Assembly: GCA_964036045.1 (NCBI GenBank)
Contig: OZ038381.1
Span: forward strand, 138,042,306-138,106,305
Length of the DNA: 64,000 nucleotides
Direction of reading: 5' to 3'
Source of the DNA: Eutreptiella sp. 'Long Island Sound 2002'
Taxonomy: Eukaryota; Euglenozoa; Euglenophyceae; Eutreptiales; Eutreptiaceae
Shown: piece after piece, positions 21,790 to 32,945 of the stretch
Layout: each line of letters begins with the position of its first letter
Position numbering within the stretch: the stretch's first letter is position 1
Program-made: the position numbers and the translations under genes
Notes under the pieces: model-generated
What the model saw: the letters and a program-made list of their open reading frames with translations, nothing else
Told to the model about the DNA's origin: nothing
Databases searched by the model: none

Positions 21790-23551
21790 CTGCAAAGATC
21801 TCGCCTGAAATTCAAGTGGCCGCTGAACACTCCACGTTTGCTTATGCAATACAGCAAGAGGAAGGACTCCCAAAGCACACTAACTCCAAGTTAGGAAACA
21901 ACAGCAAACGCACTTTGCCTTAATTTCCAAAAAACCTGAAGGCAAAGAGCATTTGGACAGCCTCTCAGCGGGCGCAACACAACTCTTTATTCGACAGGCT
22001 CATACTTCAAACAAAAAACCCCAGTGGCGGAACACAGAATGGCTGCGCTGCGGAATTATTTCTGTGGCATTTTTGAGTCCTCCTAATTTGCACCCCTTAG
22101 CAAGCAAAGTGATAGTTATAGTTCTGACTCCTCTCCGGCTGGCTGGCCCCCTAAGGGTGGCCGGTCGCGACAACCGCGATGACGCTGCGATTGCACCCAA
22201 TCAAGACAGCCTCGATCCGTAGCTGAAAACACGGTCGAAGGGCATCAGAGTCACTGGGAACATCACGAATTATCAGGCACCCACGCTGATCCTGCCGCGG
22301 CCGTTGAGAAACCGGAGTACTTGCTCAAAGAACCGTTGCATGTCAACGGTATGAGCCTTCACATACCGTCCAACCACAGATATGACCAGCGAGCGGACAC
22401 TGCCTAGCAATAGTTGAAGGCAGCTTTGAACTACCACGTGTCCGGATTGAGCGGCCGTAAGGTAGGCAATGTGGTAGTTTTCAAAAAAACCGGTTGCTAC
22501 TGTAAAGGAGTATTTGTCCTTCCTGATGGTTGCACGCACAATTGCCACATTTGCAGCTTCTTTAAGGAAAACTTCGCTAAAACACAAATCCTACTACATT
22601 AACTTCTAAAATGTTAGAGCAGCCAGTATTACGGAATATTTAGAAACAATCGCTGCTGAAAGCGTTGCTGGTCCGACCGCGTGCCAAAAATTTCACCACG
22701 CCCAACTCGAACAAATGGTTACAGTGAACGAGAATCAAATTGGGAGTATCCGATCATCACAACGAAGTCCCCAAACCTTAGCGGTTCAGAGATATTGAAG
22801 AAACAAGTCGTCGGCTTTAAAAGAAAACGCCGTTGCAAGCTTGATATTGAATCACGACGTAGATCTTTGCAATCACAGTGTGTATGGTGATATAATGTGT
22901 GCAATACCGCAAACTAAAATAAAGGCTTTCAAACGGTCAAATTACGCCTTTGTTTCTGTAGCATTCAAACTTGACAATTTGAGGTTGGGGTTCGCCAACT
23001 ATGGACTACAAAGCATCGCCGGTTTGTATGATGTGTGTGTTCTTTCTCCCTTTCACTATCATGTCGTGTCCGTAACTAGTAACAGGGAATTGCCCCCTCT
23101 CTGTTCTAGTAGTGATTTTGAATGGACAAACATCAAACGACAGAATACCCTGTTACGTAATGCAAGGTTGGTAAGTCTGATCCCCGTGTAGGTACCAAAA
23201 CACTACAAGCATACATCTTTCTTAAGATCCTAGCGCCCAAGTATCTGAGTTCCGTTTGCAACCACAACAGACACATCGTGAGAAATAATTACCGTATGCG
23301 ATTCCATGTAATCAAGCGCTTATTCCACCACACCACGTTGCAGGTGCGTAGAGTCCCGGTGATACGTCCGGTATCAAATGAAAGATATAGAATGCATATG
23401 TATATATGTATATGAATATAGAATGTTCGATGCTTATCCTCGTACACCAGAAATTCACGTTGAATTGTTTTTAACATCTTTTGCCGCCTGAACAATGTCT
23501 CAAAGTTATGAACCCACGTAGCACAATTGTTCATTGCTCACTAGCTCTCGT
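21790..23551. other. Region upstream of the cyclin, no gene fixed
   Basis: AT-richer sequence. A minus-strand acceptor TTTGCAG at 21790-21796 sits just before the cyclin ATG, so a further 5' exon may lie here. The minus-strand ORF 22587-22273 has no recognised domain. No promoter motif could be assigned. Confidence 0.4.
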
Positions 23552-24433
23552 TTTACTGCGGAATCACAGAGCCATACAAAACGATGTACGGGCGAGCCAC
23601 GAGTTTGTAGGACATTCAAACTGTTACCTTTGTCTCCCCTTGTTCGGCAACTAATCATTTCCGAGAGTGTCGATGATACCATCAGCATCTCTAGGGATAT
23701 TGGTGTCTATGCAAAGTTTAAGTACAAGGCTAATGATTTACTGACGCGTGCTGCGCAACATTTGGACTTTCTCAATTGCTGGAACGAAGAGAGCATTAGT
23801 GACGAAGTCGCCACTCTTCGGAAGCTCAACATGTCCCAGGACATTGTCAATGACACCATCAGCAATTTTAGAGATATTAGTGCTTATGCAAAGTCGAAAC
23901 ACAAGTTTAGCGATTCGATGATGCCTGCACCGCAATCTTCGGAGATTCTAGACTATTGGAGTGAAGGCACTACTGGTGACGGAGTCCCAATGCTGAAGGA
24001 CATGTTCGTATTTGGTGAGCCGAGAGTTCATCCATGTAGTGGGACTAACACCGGCGCTCTGAACTCACTCACAGTAGAACGAATTGCTTTGCAGCCCCTT
24101 CAATGTCCTGAGCTAGCAGTGTCCTTGGCAGACTCTCAGTCATCAATGGAGGGTCTATCAGTCAACACCACCATGAACACTAACATCACCATTAGCACCA
24201 GTGTAAGCACAAGCACCATCACCAACACCCACAACGATACGACTGCAAGCTTCAACACTATCGCCAGCACTGACACTATTGGGCTCACTATAGTTAATAC
24301 AAGACCTTTGTCATTGAGAGAGAGTGCTCCTAGCAGCCTGACCTATCAACGCCGTGTTAACTCTCACTCGACCCCCACTCCCTCTACCGCCCCTACATCT
24401 CCCGACACTAAAGCTTTAGTTCAAACGCTGTAG
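23552..24433 (+). CDS. Unknown protein or exon with two 59-residue repeats
   Basis: Open frame to a TAG at 24433. The frame is open from 23534 without an ATG start; TTCATTGCTCACTAG before 23553 looks like a splice acceptor, so this may be a terminal exon. Two units start at 23669 (VDDTISISRDIGVYAKFKYK) and 23846 (VNDTISNFRDISAYAKSKHK), exactly 177 bp apart, each ending near W-x-E/E-G with a D/E-rich turn. The C-terminal third is Thr/Ser/Asn-rich (STSVSTSTITNT). I recognise no family. Base composition is like the cyclin exons rather than the GC-rich elements, which favours a host gene. Confidence 0.45.
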   Translation, partial: FTAESQSHTKRCTGEPRVCRTFKLLPLSPLVRQLIISESVDDTISISRDIGVYAKFKYKANDLLTRAAQHLDFLNCWNEESISDEVATLRKLNMSQDIVNDTISNFRDISAYAKSKHKFSDSMMPAPQSSEILDYWSEGTTGDGVPMLKDMFVFGEPRVHPCSGTNTGALNSLTVERIALQPLQCPELAVSLADSQSSMEGLSVNTTMNTNITISTSVSTSTITNTHNDTTASFNTIASTDTIGLTIVNTRPLSLRESAPSSLTYQRRVNSHSTPTPSTAPTSPDTKALVQTL

Positions 24434-24703
24434 AACCGACAACAAAAATGTAGAGATGTGATACAAATCAAAGAAAACACATCACTGGAGCGGAGACTAG
24501 GAATCCTTATCATATACGACTTACAAGTACAGTACCACAAAATCCCATCACTTTTGTAACACCTATGCTCATGGTCAAATTACATGGAGTACATGTACGC
24601 CAAACAGAGGATCCAATCACTACAATTAAATGAACGTACTTGCTTAGAAATTACCCAAGACGTCATCACAAGAGGCTTGCAGGCATGTTTTTCGCCAAAA
24701 ACT
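24434..24703. other. Spacer before SINE copy 1
   Basis: AT-rich, no ORF or repeat recognised. Confidence 0.5.
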
Positions 24704-25046
24704 AGTAAGAAAAAGTGCTTTTCCAATGCCTTGAGGCATACTCTAGTTGTATTAGAGATGCATTAAGCACTCTAGCATTTTCATCTTAGTATTGGCCTAA
24801 CCAAAATGGGTGAAAACACATTTTGACCTATGGAACCAAACACTAAATCAGGATATGGAGTGGACCCCTTAATCCCTTATCAATGTGAGGCTATTCATCT
24901 TTTCCTGAGTTGACTAAGAAGTGACATATCTAGGGCAGAGCCTATGAATTTACCTATGTTTTCTCATGAATTCTTAGCTATCCTAGCCGTATGCACCCTA
25001 GGGGGCTGGGGCACCTCTTTTTGAGAGGTCCTGGGTTCAATTCCCG
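24704..25046 (+). repeat. tRNA-Lys-like SINE, copy 1
   Basis: Direct repeat of 56310-56652, no indels, about 18 differences in 343 bp by my count. The 3' part is tRNA-like: anticodon arm ACCTC-TTTTTGA-GAGGT at 25013-25029 (anticodon TTT, Lys), T arm CTGGG-TTCAATT-CCCGG and B box GGTTCAATTCC at 25034-25044. The D arm is degenerate. The tRNA part lies at the 3' end, and the C-rich element begins directly after it. Not a functional tRNA. Confidence 0.7.
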
Positions 25047-25935
25047 GCTAGGCTCAGGCCTCCACCGCATGACCCACAACCACTCACCGGAGGTCCGCGA
25101 GGTCACCGCAATCCGCCTCCAAGCCGCACAACGGGCCCGCAACACATGCCCGCGCTGGGTGCTCCACCAGACGGGCATGCCCACCAACATGAACACGCGC
25201 CTGTGGAACCACCTGCAGCTTCTCCTCCCATCCCCACACCACGCCATACTCACCAACCACACATGCCCAGAGGAAGGGCCTCGAACGGTCCTCTGCGGGG
25301 ACCTCCACCATCACCCCAAGGGCACCATCCGCACTAGAGACCTTGTCGGGGCCTCCATCACCGTAGTATACGTCACCCTCCCCCAAATGCGGGTATTGCA
25401 CCATAGCGGGGCACACCACACCCTCTTTCTACAGCTTCCCGAATGGCCTCAATACCGCCTCTTCCACCAGTACCTCACGCAGACGGCACGAGCAGCGGGA
25501 CACACTCTGCCGGGAAGCAAAGACATGCACACAACCTACCGAGAATTCACAAAGCAACACCCGCGACCCATCCCAGTGACACCGCCCTACGCACCCACCG
25601 GCTCAAAACACGAACCCGTCCCCCCGGTGATGCGCCCAGTCCCACCACTAACCCTACTACTGGCCCCGAATGAAGCCAAACCCACGCAGACCACCGTCAT
25701 CCACCAGGGGGCAAAATGGCGCATACCGAAACAACACATGACCGCCCGAGACCTACCACGGGTCCCCCATGACTCCCAGAGCATGCCACGCACATGTTGG
25801 GCCTGTGACCCCGAGGCACCAACCACACTGGCCCGTACTACACCTCATAGCACGCCACCACACCCACCCCACAACCCACCTACCACCACAGGCCTACGCA
25901 TGGGTAGCCCCATGGTTCCACCGCACCGACACTAA
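24991..25935 (+). pseudogene. C-rich retroelement coding remnant upstream of RNase H
   Basis: An open frame that starts inside the SINE and becomes C-rich from about 25050 (THNHSPEVREVTAIRLQAAQ). It contains a Cys-rich WACDPE segment at the end and overlaps the RNase H frame by a frame change near 25770-25900. No RT motif is found here, so the element is truncated or its RT lies elsewhere. Product not identified. Confidence 0.35.
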
Positions 25936-26863
25936 CCCCACGGTAGCATGGAACCCCGACCACGCGCCCAAATGGCTCTTCACCACTACACCCACATGGC
26001 CCCGCCCCGACCCGGCAGGGGTCGCCATCCGTTACAGCATGTACGAGCCAGGCAGAACGGGCAAGCACGAGCACCCCTACTTTCCGCTCCACCACTCCTG
26101 CCACACACCGGAGCACCGAACACGAACCTTCACATGCCACGACCTAAACCCAGACACAGCGTACATCCTCCACTACATCTACTCCTACCTCACACAAGGA
26201 CAGCCGGAGCAGGGACTCATAGCCCTGTCCCCCCAAGCGAAACACATCATCTCCAAAGGAATAGGGGTGTACGCCACCCCCATCCTGCAGCCCACAACCC
26301 CAGTAGCCCACCTCGCCACGGGCCTCGCCATATACGCCTACCTGCGCATGAACCCATGCCGCCTCCCACAACCATCACCGGCGGACCGGCTCTTCTTCAC
26401 GGACGCCTCAGGCGAATCCGCCCTCACGCCCATCACCGGGGGGGCCACCCTGCAACTAACCCACACCGGGGGACACTACCACATGGACCACCACACGGGC
26501 CACACCACCTATGGGGCCTCCTCCCACGGGGAGCTAGGGGCCATGGCCGACGCCATCACCGAGATCACGGCCCAACTACCCGCCCACTCCCCACACATCG
26601 TCCGGGTCTGGTTCGTGGTAGACGCCACTGTCGACACACACCTGCTCCTCCGCATAGCAAGGCAACCACTTCACAAAGCCACCGCGACGAGCCTCGGCAC
26701 CCAGGCACTGCTACTCTGGAAAGCCCTTCGCAGCCTTCCCCCCTACGTCCGACTCCACATCGTGAAACAAGAGTCCCACAGACACCAATACGGAAATGGT
26801 AAGGTCGACAACCAGGCAGTACACCAGCGCACAACGCACCTACCAACCCCACCAGATCCCTGA
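25769..26863 (+). pseudogene. RNase H domain of a C-rich retroelement
   Basis: RNase HI-type fold with the four acidic positions in order: FFTDASG (Asp codon 26402-26404), SSHGELGAM (Glu 26531-26533), FVVDATV (Asp 26621-26623) and YGNGKVDNQA (Asp 26807-26809). An exposed His-rich segment (HIVKQESHRHQYGN) precedes the last. Such domains follow RT in many LINEs and remove the RNA strand. The product continues into the next frame after a frame change near 26860, so the copy is probably inactive. Confidence 0.65.
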
Positions 26864-27647
26864 CCTCGGCCGCAACCACACACACCTCCACTACATACCC
26901 CCCGTACCCGAGCCCCATCAGACCCCAGACTGGGTACCAGAGGACGCCCCCTATTCCTCCCACGACAGAGCATACCACTACCCCAACCCCATCCAACATC
27001 TCGCCCGCGTGCTCGGCGACGCAGACAGCCGGGCGCACATCCAGGAGCTCGAGGACATACTGCAAATCCCCCTCTACCACTCAGCGCTGCGCCCAGCAAA
27101 CGTCCCAGCCCACCTCCAAAAACGACGCATCCAGCTCCTCAGGGAGCAACTACCATTCCTCACCAGGGTCGCCAGATGGCTCGCCCGCAAACACATCCAC
27201 GTCCCCGAAGAACACACCCGTTGCCCGTGCGACCACACCACCCCGGAGGACTGGGAACACTTCAAGAAATGCCCCCTTCATACAGGCAGGGACACGCTAG
27301 TGGGCTGGTTCCCGGCGGAAACCCTACAACAACACGAGGGATGGCCAACACACAGCCACGCACACCAGGCCACCGAACACCTCTTCCGGGATCCCCTGGT
27401 CAACGAAGCGACCATGAGAGGGGCGGTGACACGGGCCCTGCACCGACACCTCACCAAACACATGGAAAGCCCCATGGAGGCAGCAGCACACCTCCAGCTA
27501 GAGGCAGTCCGCAAAGCAGCGGCCCAAATGGTACACCGCAAACACCTCCTGTTAACACACGCGGAGCAACTCACGGACCCCACCGCCAGGGAACACATGC
27601 AGCGTCTCATCCATTACCATGCCGTGCATGACCCAGACGTCCACTAA
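26796..27647 (+). pseudogene. Post-RNase H region with CCHC-like finger
   Basis: Continues the RNase H protein in another frame. At about 27215-27270 it has TRCPCDHTTPEDWEHFKKCP, a CXCX9HX3C arrangement like the finger that follows RNase H in LINE ORF2 proteins. The preceding helix-rich stretch (LTRVARWLARKHIHVPEEH) has the usual W/R pattern. The C-terminal part is helical and Ala/His-rich. It ends at TAA 27645-27647, overlapping the next frame. Confidence 0.55.
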
Positions 27648-29551
27648 CCCGCTCCGCGCCCCGCACGCGCCCCCCATCTCCATCCGCAGGCCTCCAAGAC
27701 ACCACCACAGCGCCCCGAGGCCCATATCTCACCCAAGAAGCCACCCGGCACCGCCCAACCCGGCCGAGCCCAACCAGGGCCAACCATACATCGACGTAGA
27801 CGCGCAAGACCCCGGCAGCCCATCCAGCCCACCCCCCCCGGACCTGGGGCACCCCCTACTCACACCGGCCACCATCCGCGACCCCGACCTCCTCCGAGCA
27901 ACCCTCCAAGACAGGGCCTCGACCACCCCCCTGGGCTGGCACCGCCTACAAGACGACTGGACCAAGCTCACCGTCAAAGCCCTCCGGGACCTGACCACCC
28001 CAGGCAGCGGCCTCCACGAGGCCATCGTAGACCTCGTACTCTGGCGAGCCCGCAAACACACCCAGGGCCAGCACGTCTGGATCTGCCCCATCGAGTGGGG
28101 CCAGGCCCTAACGCACGACACCGGCATCAACGTCACGCGTTAAGGGACCGTACGCCTACGACGGGCCCCAGCGGAGACGGACCACCCAGCGGACCCGAAC
28201 CGCCCGGAGCAGTGGGAACAGGCCACCGCATCAACCCGCGACACCGCCCTCCGCGCCGCCGGCCTTCGCACCCCAGACGACGACCTCCCCCCCCCACCTA
28301 CAGACAGTGACCACCCCCCGCCGGAGGTCTGGGTTATAGTCCTCGAGCGCGGGCATTACTACGTGATAGCCGCTATGGCTGCGTCCCCCGGCCCGCAATG
28401 GCTCATCAAAGGAACAGACACCATGTTCGCCCCAGGGACCACCCCACCAGGGGCAGTAGGGGACCCCACCACCCAGCACATGGTCCTCAGGGGCGTCCTC
28501 CAGCCAGGGGACAAGCCCCCAGCCGGCGCCCTGGCCCAAATCACCTCAGGGAAGGCGGGCTACCACCTGGGATTGGCCACGCTCTGCTTGACCCACTGGA
28601 TCCAGCGCCGCTGGCCGCCCACGGGGAACGTGCCCTGGGTTTGGGCCATCCCGACCGCCCATACACAAGTCGAGGCGGGCCCGGACACACGACCAAACCC
28701 CCCCCCCAGACCGCAGCAATCCCTCACGTGCGGGTACCACGCCATCCACAGGGTCCTCAGCCGCGCGGGTCTTAGCCCAAAGCTAGCATACCCCCTTCCC
28801 ACCACTGACCAAGAGGTCCACCAGATACGCAAGCTCGTCTGCGAAATCCTTGCCGCGGCAGCAGAAGACGGCAAGCTTCTCCTCCTAACCGCCCGGCCTA
28901 CAACTGGCCACGCAAGCGCGCCGCGGCGAGCGGACACATACACCGACACAACGCACCCCACCGCACAATCCCCGCCCATGCCCCTCCCATCTCGCTGCTC
29001 ACCCGGAGACCCACCCACGCCCACCATCGCGCGCACCCCCGGGCCCCGCGACACGGGCCTCCCCCGACCGCCCGAACACCAGCACACGCCCGCCACACAC
29101 CCACCCGCCGGACACCCCTCACCACCCCCCACACTTGACAACCCACACACACCCGCCGAGAGGAGCCCCGCGCCCCGCGGCACGCCCATCCCACCCAGTG
29201 GCCCGCCGAGGCCCCCCGCACACACCCCAGAAGACCCAGACTCACCCCCCCCGGCCCCTGAATGCAGCCCACGCGAACTGTTCCCCCCCGCCGACGCCAA
29301 CCCACACAACCTCGCACATTGCAGGACCCGGGCCCAGCCAAGCCCAGAAGGAGAAGGCCACAGCCCCGCGCCTCCCTCCCCCGCCGCTGCCAACCAGATT
29401 GGCCCGCCGGGCCACCAGTCACGAATGGGCCACCCCAGCCGCCCGCCCCCAACCTACAGCCCGAGGACATGCCCTCCATCCTCCCCACCGTGGCCGCAGC
29501 AGAAGCCACCGCCCGCAAGCCCGCCCGCATCACAGCCCAACCCGCGTCCAC
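27619..29551 (+). pseudogene. Ulp1-like cysteine protease domain plus proline-rich tail, split by TAA
   Basis: One frame broken by TAA at 28141-28143. Before it: LHEAIVDLVLWRARKHTQGQ and VWICPIEWGQAL, the pattern of the N-terminal half of Ulp1/C48 peptidases. After it: VWVIVLERGHYYVIAAM (His codon 28354-28356), then QQSLTCGYHAIHRVL (Gln about 28714, Cys 28729-28731). His, a Gln six residues before Cys, and Cys-Gly fit the C48 active site; the Asp is uncertain. From about 28900 the chain is Pro/His/Thr-rich and disordered. It is cut at 29551 by the chromovirus. The domain call rests on motif spacing only. Confidence 0.45.
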
Positions 29552-32503
29552 TGAAGCGGTACCCAGAACCCCATGGCTAGGTTACGGTCTCCGGTCCACT
29601 AACCCCATGCACGGAAGGGAAGACGCCCGTTGACGCTCCGTTCCGTGCCGTAAAGCCCCGCATCGGCAACCGATGCACCGCCAGCGGAGATTTGCATATC
29701 AGAATGTCAGGAATCAACAGGGTTTTATTGTCATATTGTTTCCGTCAAGTTTTACGCTTCCGTTCTGATATTCACTGTTTTGACTGCTGGCGGTTGGATC
29801 GCGACTTTACCGTAACCGCCAGTTTAACTGTAATTAATGGAAATTTTAACGCTATCCGCGACGAAGGCTCCAAAGTCGCCAGGAACTGCATTGATGCATC
29901 CGCAATTTTCATAATTAATACTCGCAACCTTAATCCGAATTTTTCAGGATGTCGAAATCGGATTTTCGACTTCGACATCCCCGCACTTGATTTGACCTCT
30001 TTCGAGTGGACCTACGTGCTTCCCTATGCACGAATCAACTTTCCTTTTCTCTTGCCCTCCATTTGTCTTAAAGATATGGGCAAAACAAAGTTGATTCGTG
30101 AGGCCACTTGTGAAGGTCATATCTCGTGTTGCTTGCGAGGAATTACGATAAGGAAACGTGGGATGTATTCACAATACTCCCGACGTAATTTAGGAAGCAT
30201 TATATGCCTTGCGTCTCCACACGTGCGCGCTAGTGTAATGGATCATGGTCAAGAGGGTAGAGTTTGCGTTATAACTCTTTGGCCATGACATTGCGTGCGT
30301 TAAGATAACTTTCGAGTGTAGCGCGCAAGTGTTGGTGTTGCATAGGAACTGTCCTTGAGTTCCTATGAGCGATTGACACAAAGTTATGCCCTTGGAGGGG
30401 CATGACATATCGTGGTGGGAGCTACCTTTTTGGGCAATATGTGGTATGTGCCATGTGTTGTGTTGCGTGCCCATTTGGCGGGTCCATTGCTCCAAACCGA
30501 ACCCGCCAATGGACCTCATATTGTGCAAGCCCCTTCTCCATACTCCCTACGATCAATTGCAAGCCTAACCTTCGTGAAGGGAAGCTTGTGTGGTGATCCC
30601 GAAGCGATGCCTTGGGAGCAAGGTGTGTGTTTTGCAATTTTCCATATTTTTATGTGCCCACTTGGGAAGTAGCGCTCGTAACCTTTCAAGGCGCCCCAAG
30701 TGGAGCACGTATGTGGGATCGAAGGTCATTGGTGTCAAGTCATTGTGTGTAGAAGGATTGGTTGGTTGCACGATCCAATCCGAAGATATTATAATATAAT
30801 TGTGCACCTTTCAATGCACTTTTGTGTGTCTTTGTGCCAATTTTGCCGTTTTTGGCCCGTCATGATGTCAAGTGGCGACCGTGTATCTCAACGTTGCGCT
30901 CAATTGACATCATGACCCAAGTATGTTATGAGGGTACATACTTCGGTGCCCAACATATCTTGGACCCGGCGAATAACTCCTCTTAGGCTTGGCATACCGT
31001 GGCCGCCATGTTGGCGATTTGGGACTATCCCAAATCATGGGCTCACTTGGCGACCCTGCCATTCCCAATACCGGAGGAGTTGGGCGACGCCCAAAAGATA
31101 TGTTGAACACATATGACTTGATACCAATCCTATGGCACACTCCGGTCCGAGTCGGGCATGTGCCTCATATGCCCCAACCATGAGTGTGCGCATTTTTGGC
31201 CATTTTGAGCAATTTTCCACTTTTGCTGCCCGCCGTGCACCATGTTCTAACCCTCGTGCACGCCGGACGCATGGACCAATGGACCATATATGACATGGGT
31301 GTTATGGGTAATGGTCCCCATGGTCCACACACCACGTGGGCGAAGCGGAGCCACCTTCGTTAAGGCGCTAGCCCAAAGTGAGTGTGGGCAATTTTGCAAT
31401 TTTGACATTTGTGGACCCAATTGGGATTGTCACCACGCCGAGTGGCATGGAGATCTTTGAGAGCCAAGGGCATGGGAGTCTCCATTGGACTCCCGGTGGA
31501 TCGCGTATGGGATGGCGGATCCGATCTCCAAGCCGGCGTGGAGATATACTATTGGGAGCACACCGAATTTTGGCTCATTTCAAGCAGCCAAAATGACCCC
31601 ATTTTGGGACCCCAATTTCCCCCTTCCGTGTGGTCAATTGGCGGCCCCATTTCTCTAAGCCCATAGGGAGCCCGGACCTAAATTCAAGTTGTACACTCAG
31701 ATATAAGTCCTAGGTCCTGCCTCCTACCCTGTGAGCCATTGGCCTTACCTTGGCCGGGCGGGCCACGCGTGGGAATGACGCCAATTTTGGTGATTTTGGC
31801 ATCATGGCCCCACTTGACTCATCTGTGTTGCCCTGATGCCGGGACCTCAGAGGGAACCAGGTTGGGTGAGGGCTCCAGGGAGTTTGTACTCGAAGGGCAT
31901 GGGGTCAGTTGCCTCGTCCCTACCTCTGGCGGGTCCGGACGAATGGTCAATTTTGGAGTTTTTCAAGCTAATATCAGTTTGGGCTGAAACAGCCCATTTT
32001 CAGCTACCAACTCCTAGGGGATAATGGCGGGGCCATATCTCTGGCTCAGAGAGGATTTGGGACCTGCCGTTAAGGGAGCATAGGGAGCCACTGTCGGTTG
32101 GCCTTGGAGCCCCTTGGTTTCCAGGAACTCGTTTGTGGCTAGACGGGACACCTCTCCTATTGGCAGGGTTTCAGGGTCCGGACTGAGCAGGGCATGGGTT
32201 GTGTTTGAGCCCCCGCCCCCACCAGCCACTGAGAGGGTCGGACCTGGGATTGGGATACAAGTTAGGACTGAGTGTCTATGGTCCTGTGATGCCCTTACCC
32301 CAGTCCAGTCTTAACCCCATGTGTACATATCCTGATGTGTTGCTGTACATACTTTCGTTCCCTCTTTGCAGAGTGGCAAGGATTCTGAAACGCTTTGTCA
32401 CATGACATGAGCGCATTGATGCCCCTGCGTGCGTAGTGCTTTGCCTGCCTGCTCACTTGCGCGTGTCCCGCAGCGTCCCGTGGCCGGCCCCCCACGGGAA
32501 CGC
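29552..32503 (+). repeat. 5' LTR
   Basis: Starts TGAAGCGGTACCC and matches 46650-49601 at a constant offset of 17098 bp with no indel seen. A 198-codon open stretch (29692-30288) is shared by both LTRs but starts with TTG and has no recognisable domain. Confidence 0.9.
30785..30802 (+). promoter_or_regulatory. Possible TATA element of the 5' LTR
   Basis: gatattataatataattg is the clearest TATA-like stretch in the LTR; the same bases occur in the 3' LTR at 47883-47900. No transcription start can be verified from sequence. Confidence 0.25.
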
Positions 32504-32945
32504 GTCAAAAGCGTTTCACCGCCGCGGGGTTACCCAGCCCTCGCGTGCCACTCGGGGCCACCCACCCCGAGCAGCGCGGCGCAGCCCGCAGCTCGCAGCG
32601 CAGCGCAGCAACTCGCAGCGCAGCGCAGCAGCTCGTAGCGCCGCCCAGCGACAGCGCCGAGTTCGTCACGGAGCCAGCAGCGCCGTCCAGAGCATCGCCC
32701 TGACCGCGCAGCAACCGTGAAAGAGGTGCACAGACCAGGACTCCTGCATCAGCCCCATCGGCCGACCCGGAGTCCCATCGGCCGACCAGCAAGGCCGCGT
32801 CAACCACCTCCACAACCACCGGCTGACCAGCACCAGCCGCACTTCCAATCCAGTGCTGCAGCACCCTCCTCAACAACCACAACCAGTTCGTTGAGTTGAA
32901 CGAGTGCACATCAAGGACCTCAAGACCAACTACGCCCCCGCTGCC
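32504..32945 (+). other. Leader between 5' LTR and gag
   Basis: GC-rich, with a gcagcgca-type repeat at 32575-32650. I do not see a TGG-initiated tRNA primer-binding site next to the LTR end, which is unusual. The leader ends at the ATG at 32946. Confidence 0.6.

Noticed and set aside
25013-25050. Functional tRNA-Lys gene
   Set aside because: The anticodon and T arms are good but the D and acceptor arms do not pair. The sequence is part of a 343-bp repeat, so it is a SINE component.
27176-27631. Second long plus-strand ORF over the CCHC frame
   Set aside because: Low-complexity Pro/His/Arg translation, a by-product of C-richness; the overlapping frame carries the finger motif.
29692-30288. 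198-codon ORF present in both LTRs
   Set aside because: No ATG at the frame start and no domain; identity of the two copies follows from the LTRs being 99% identical.
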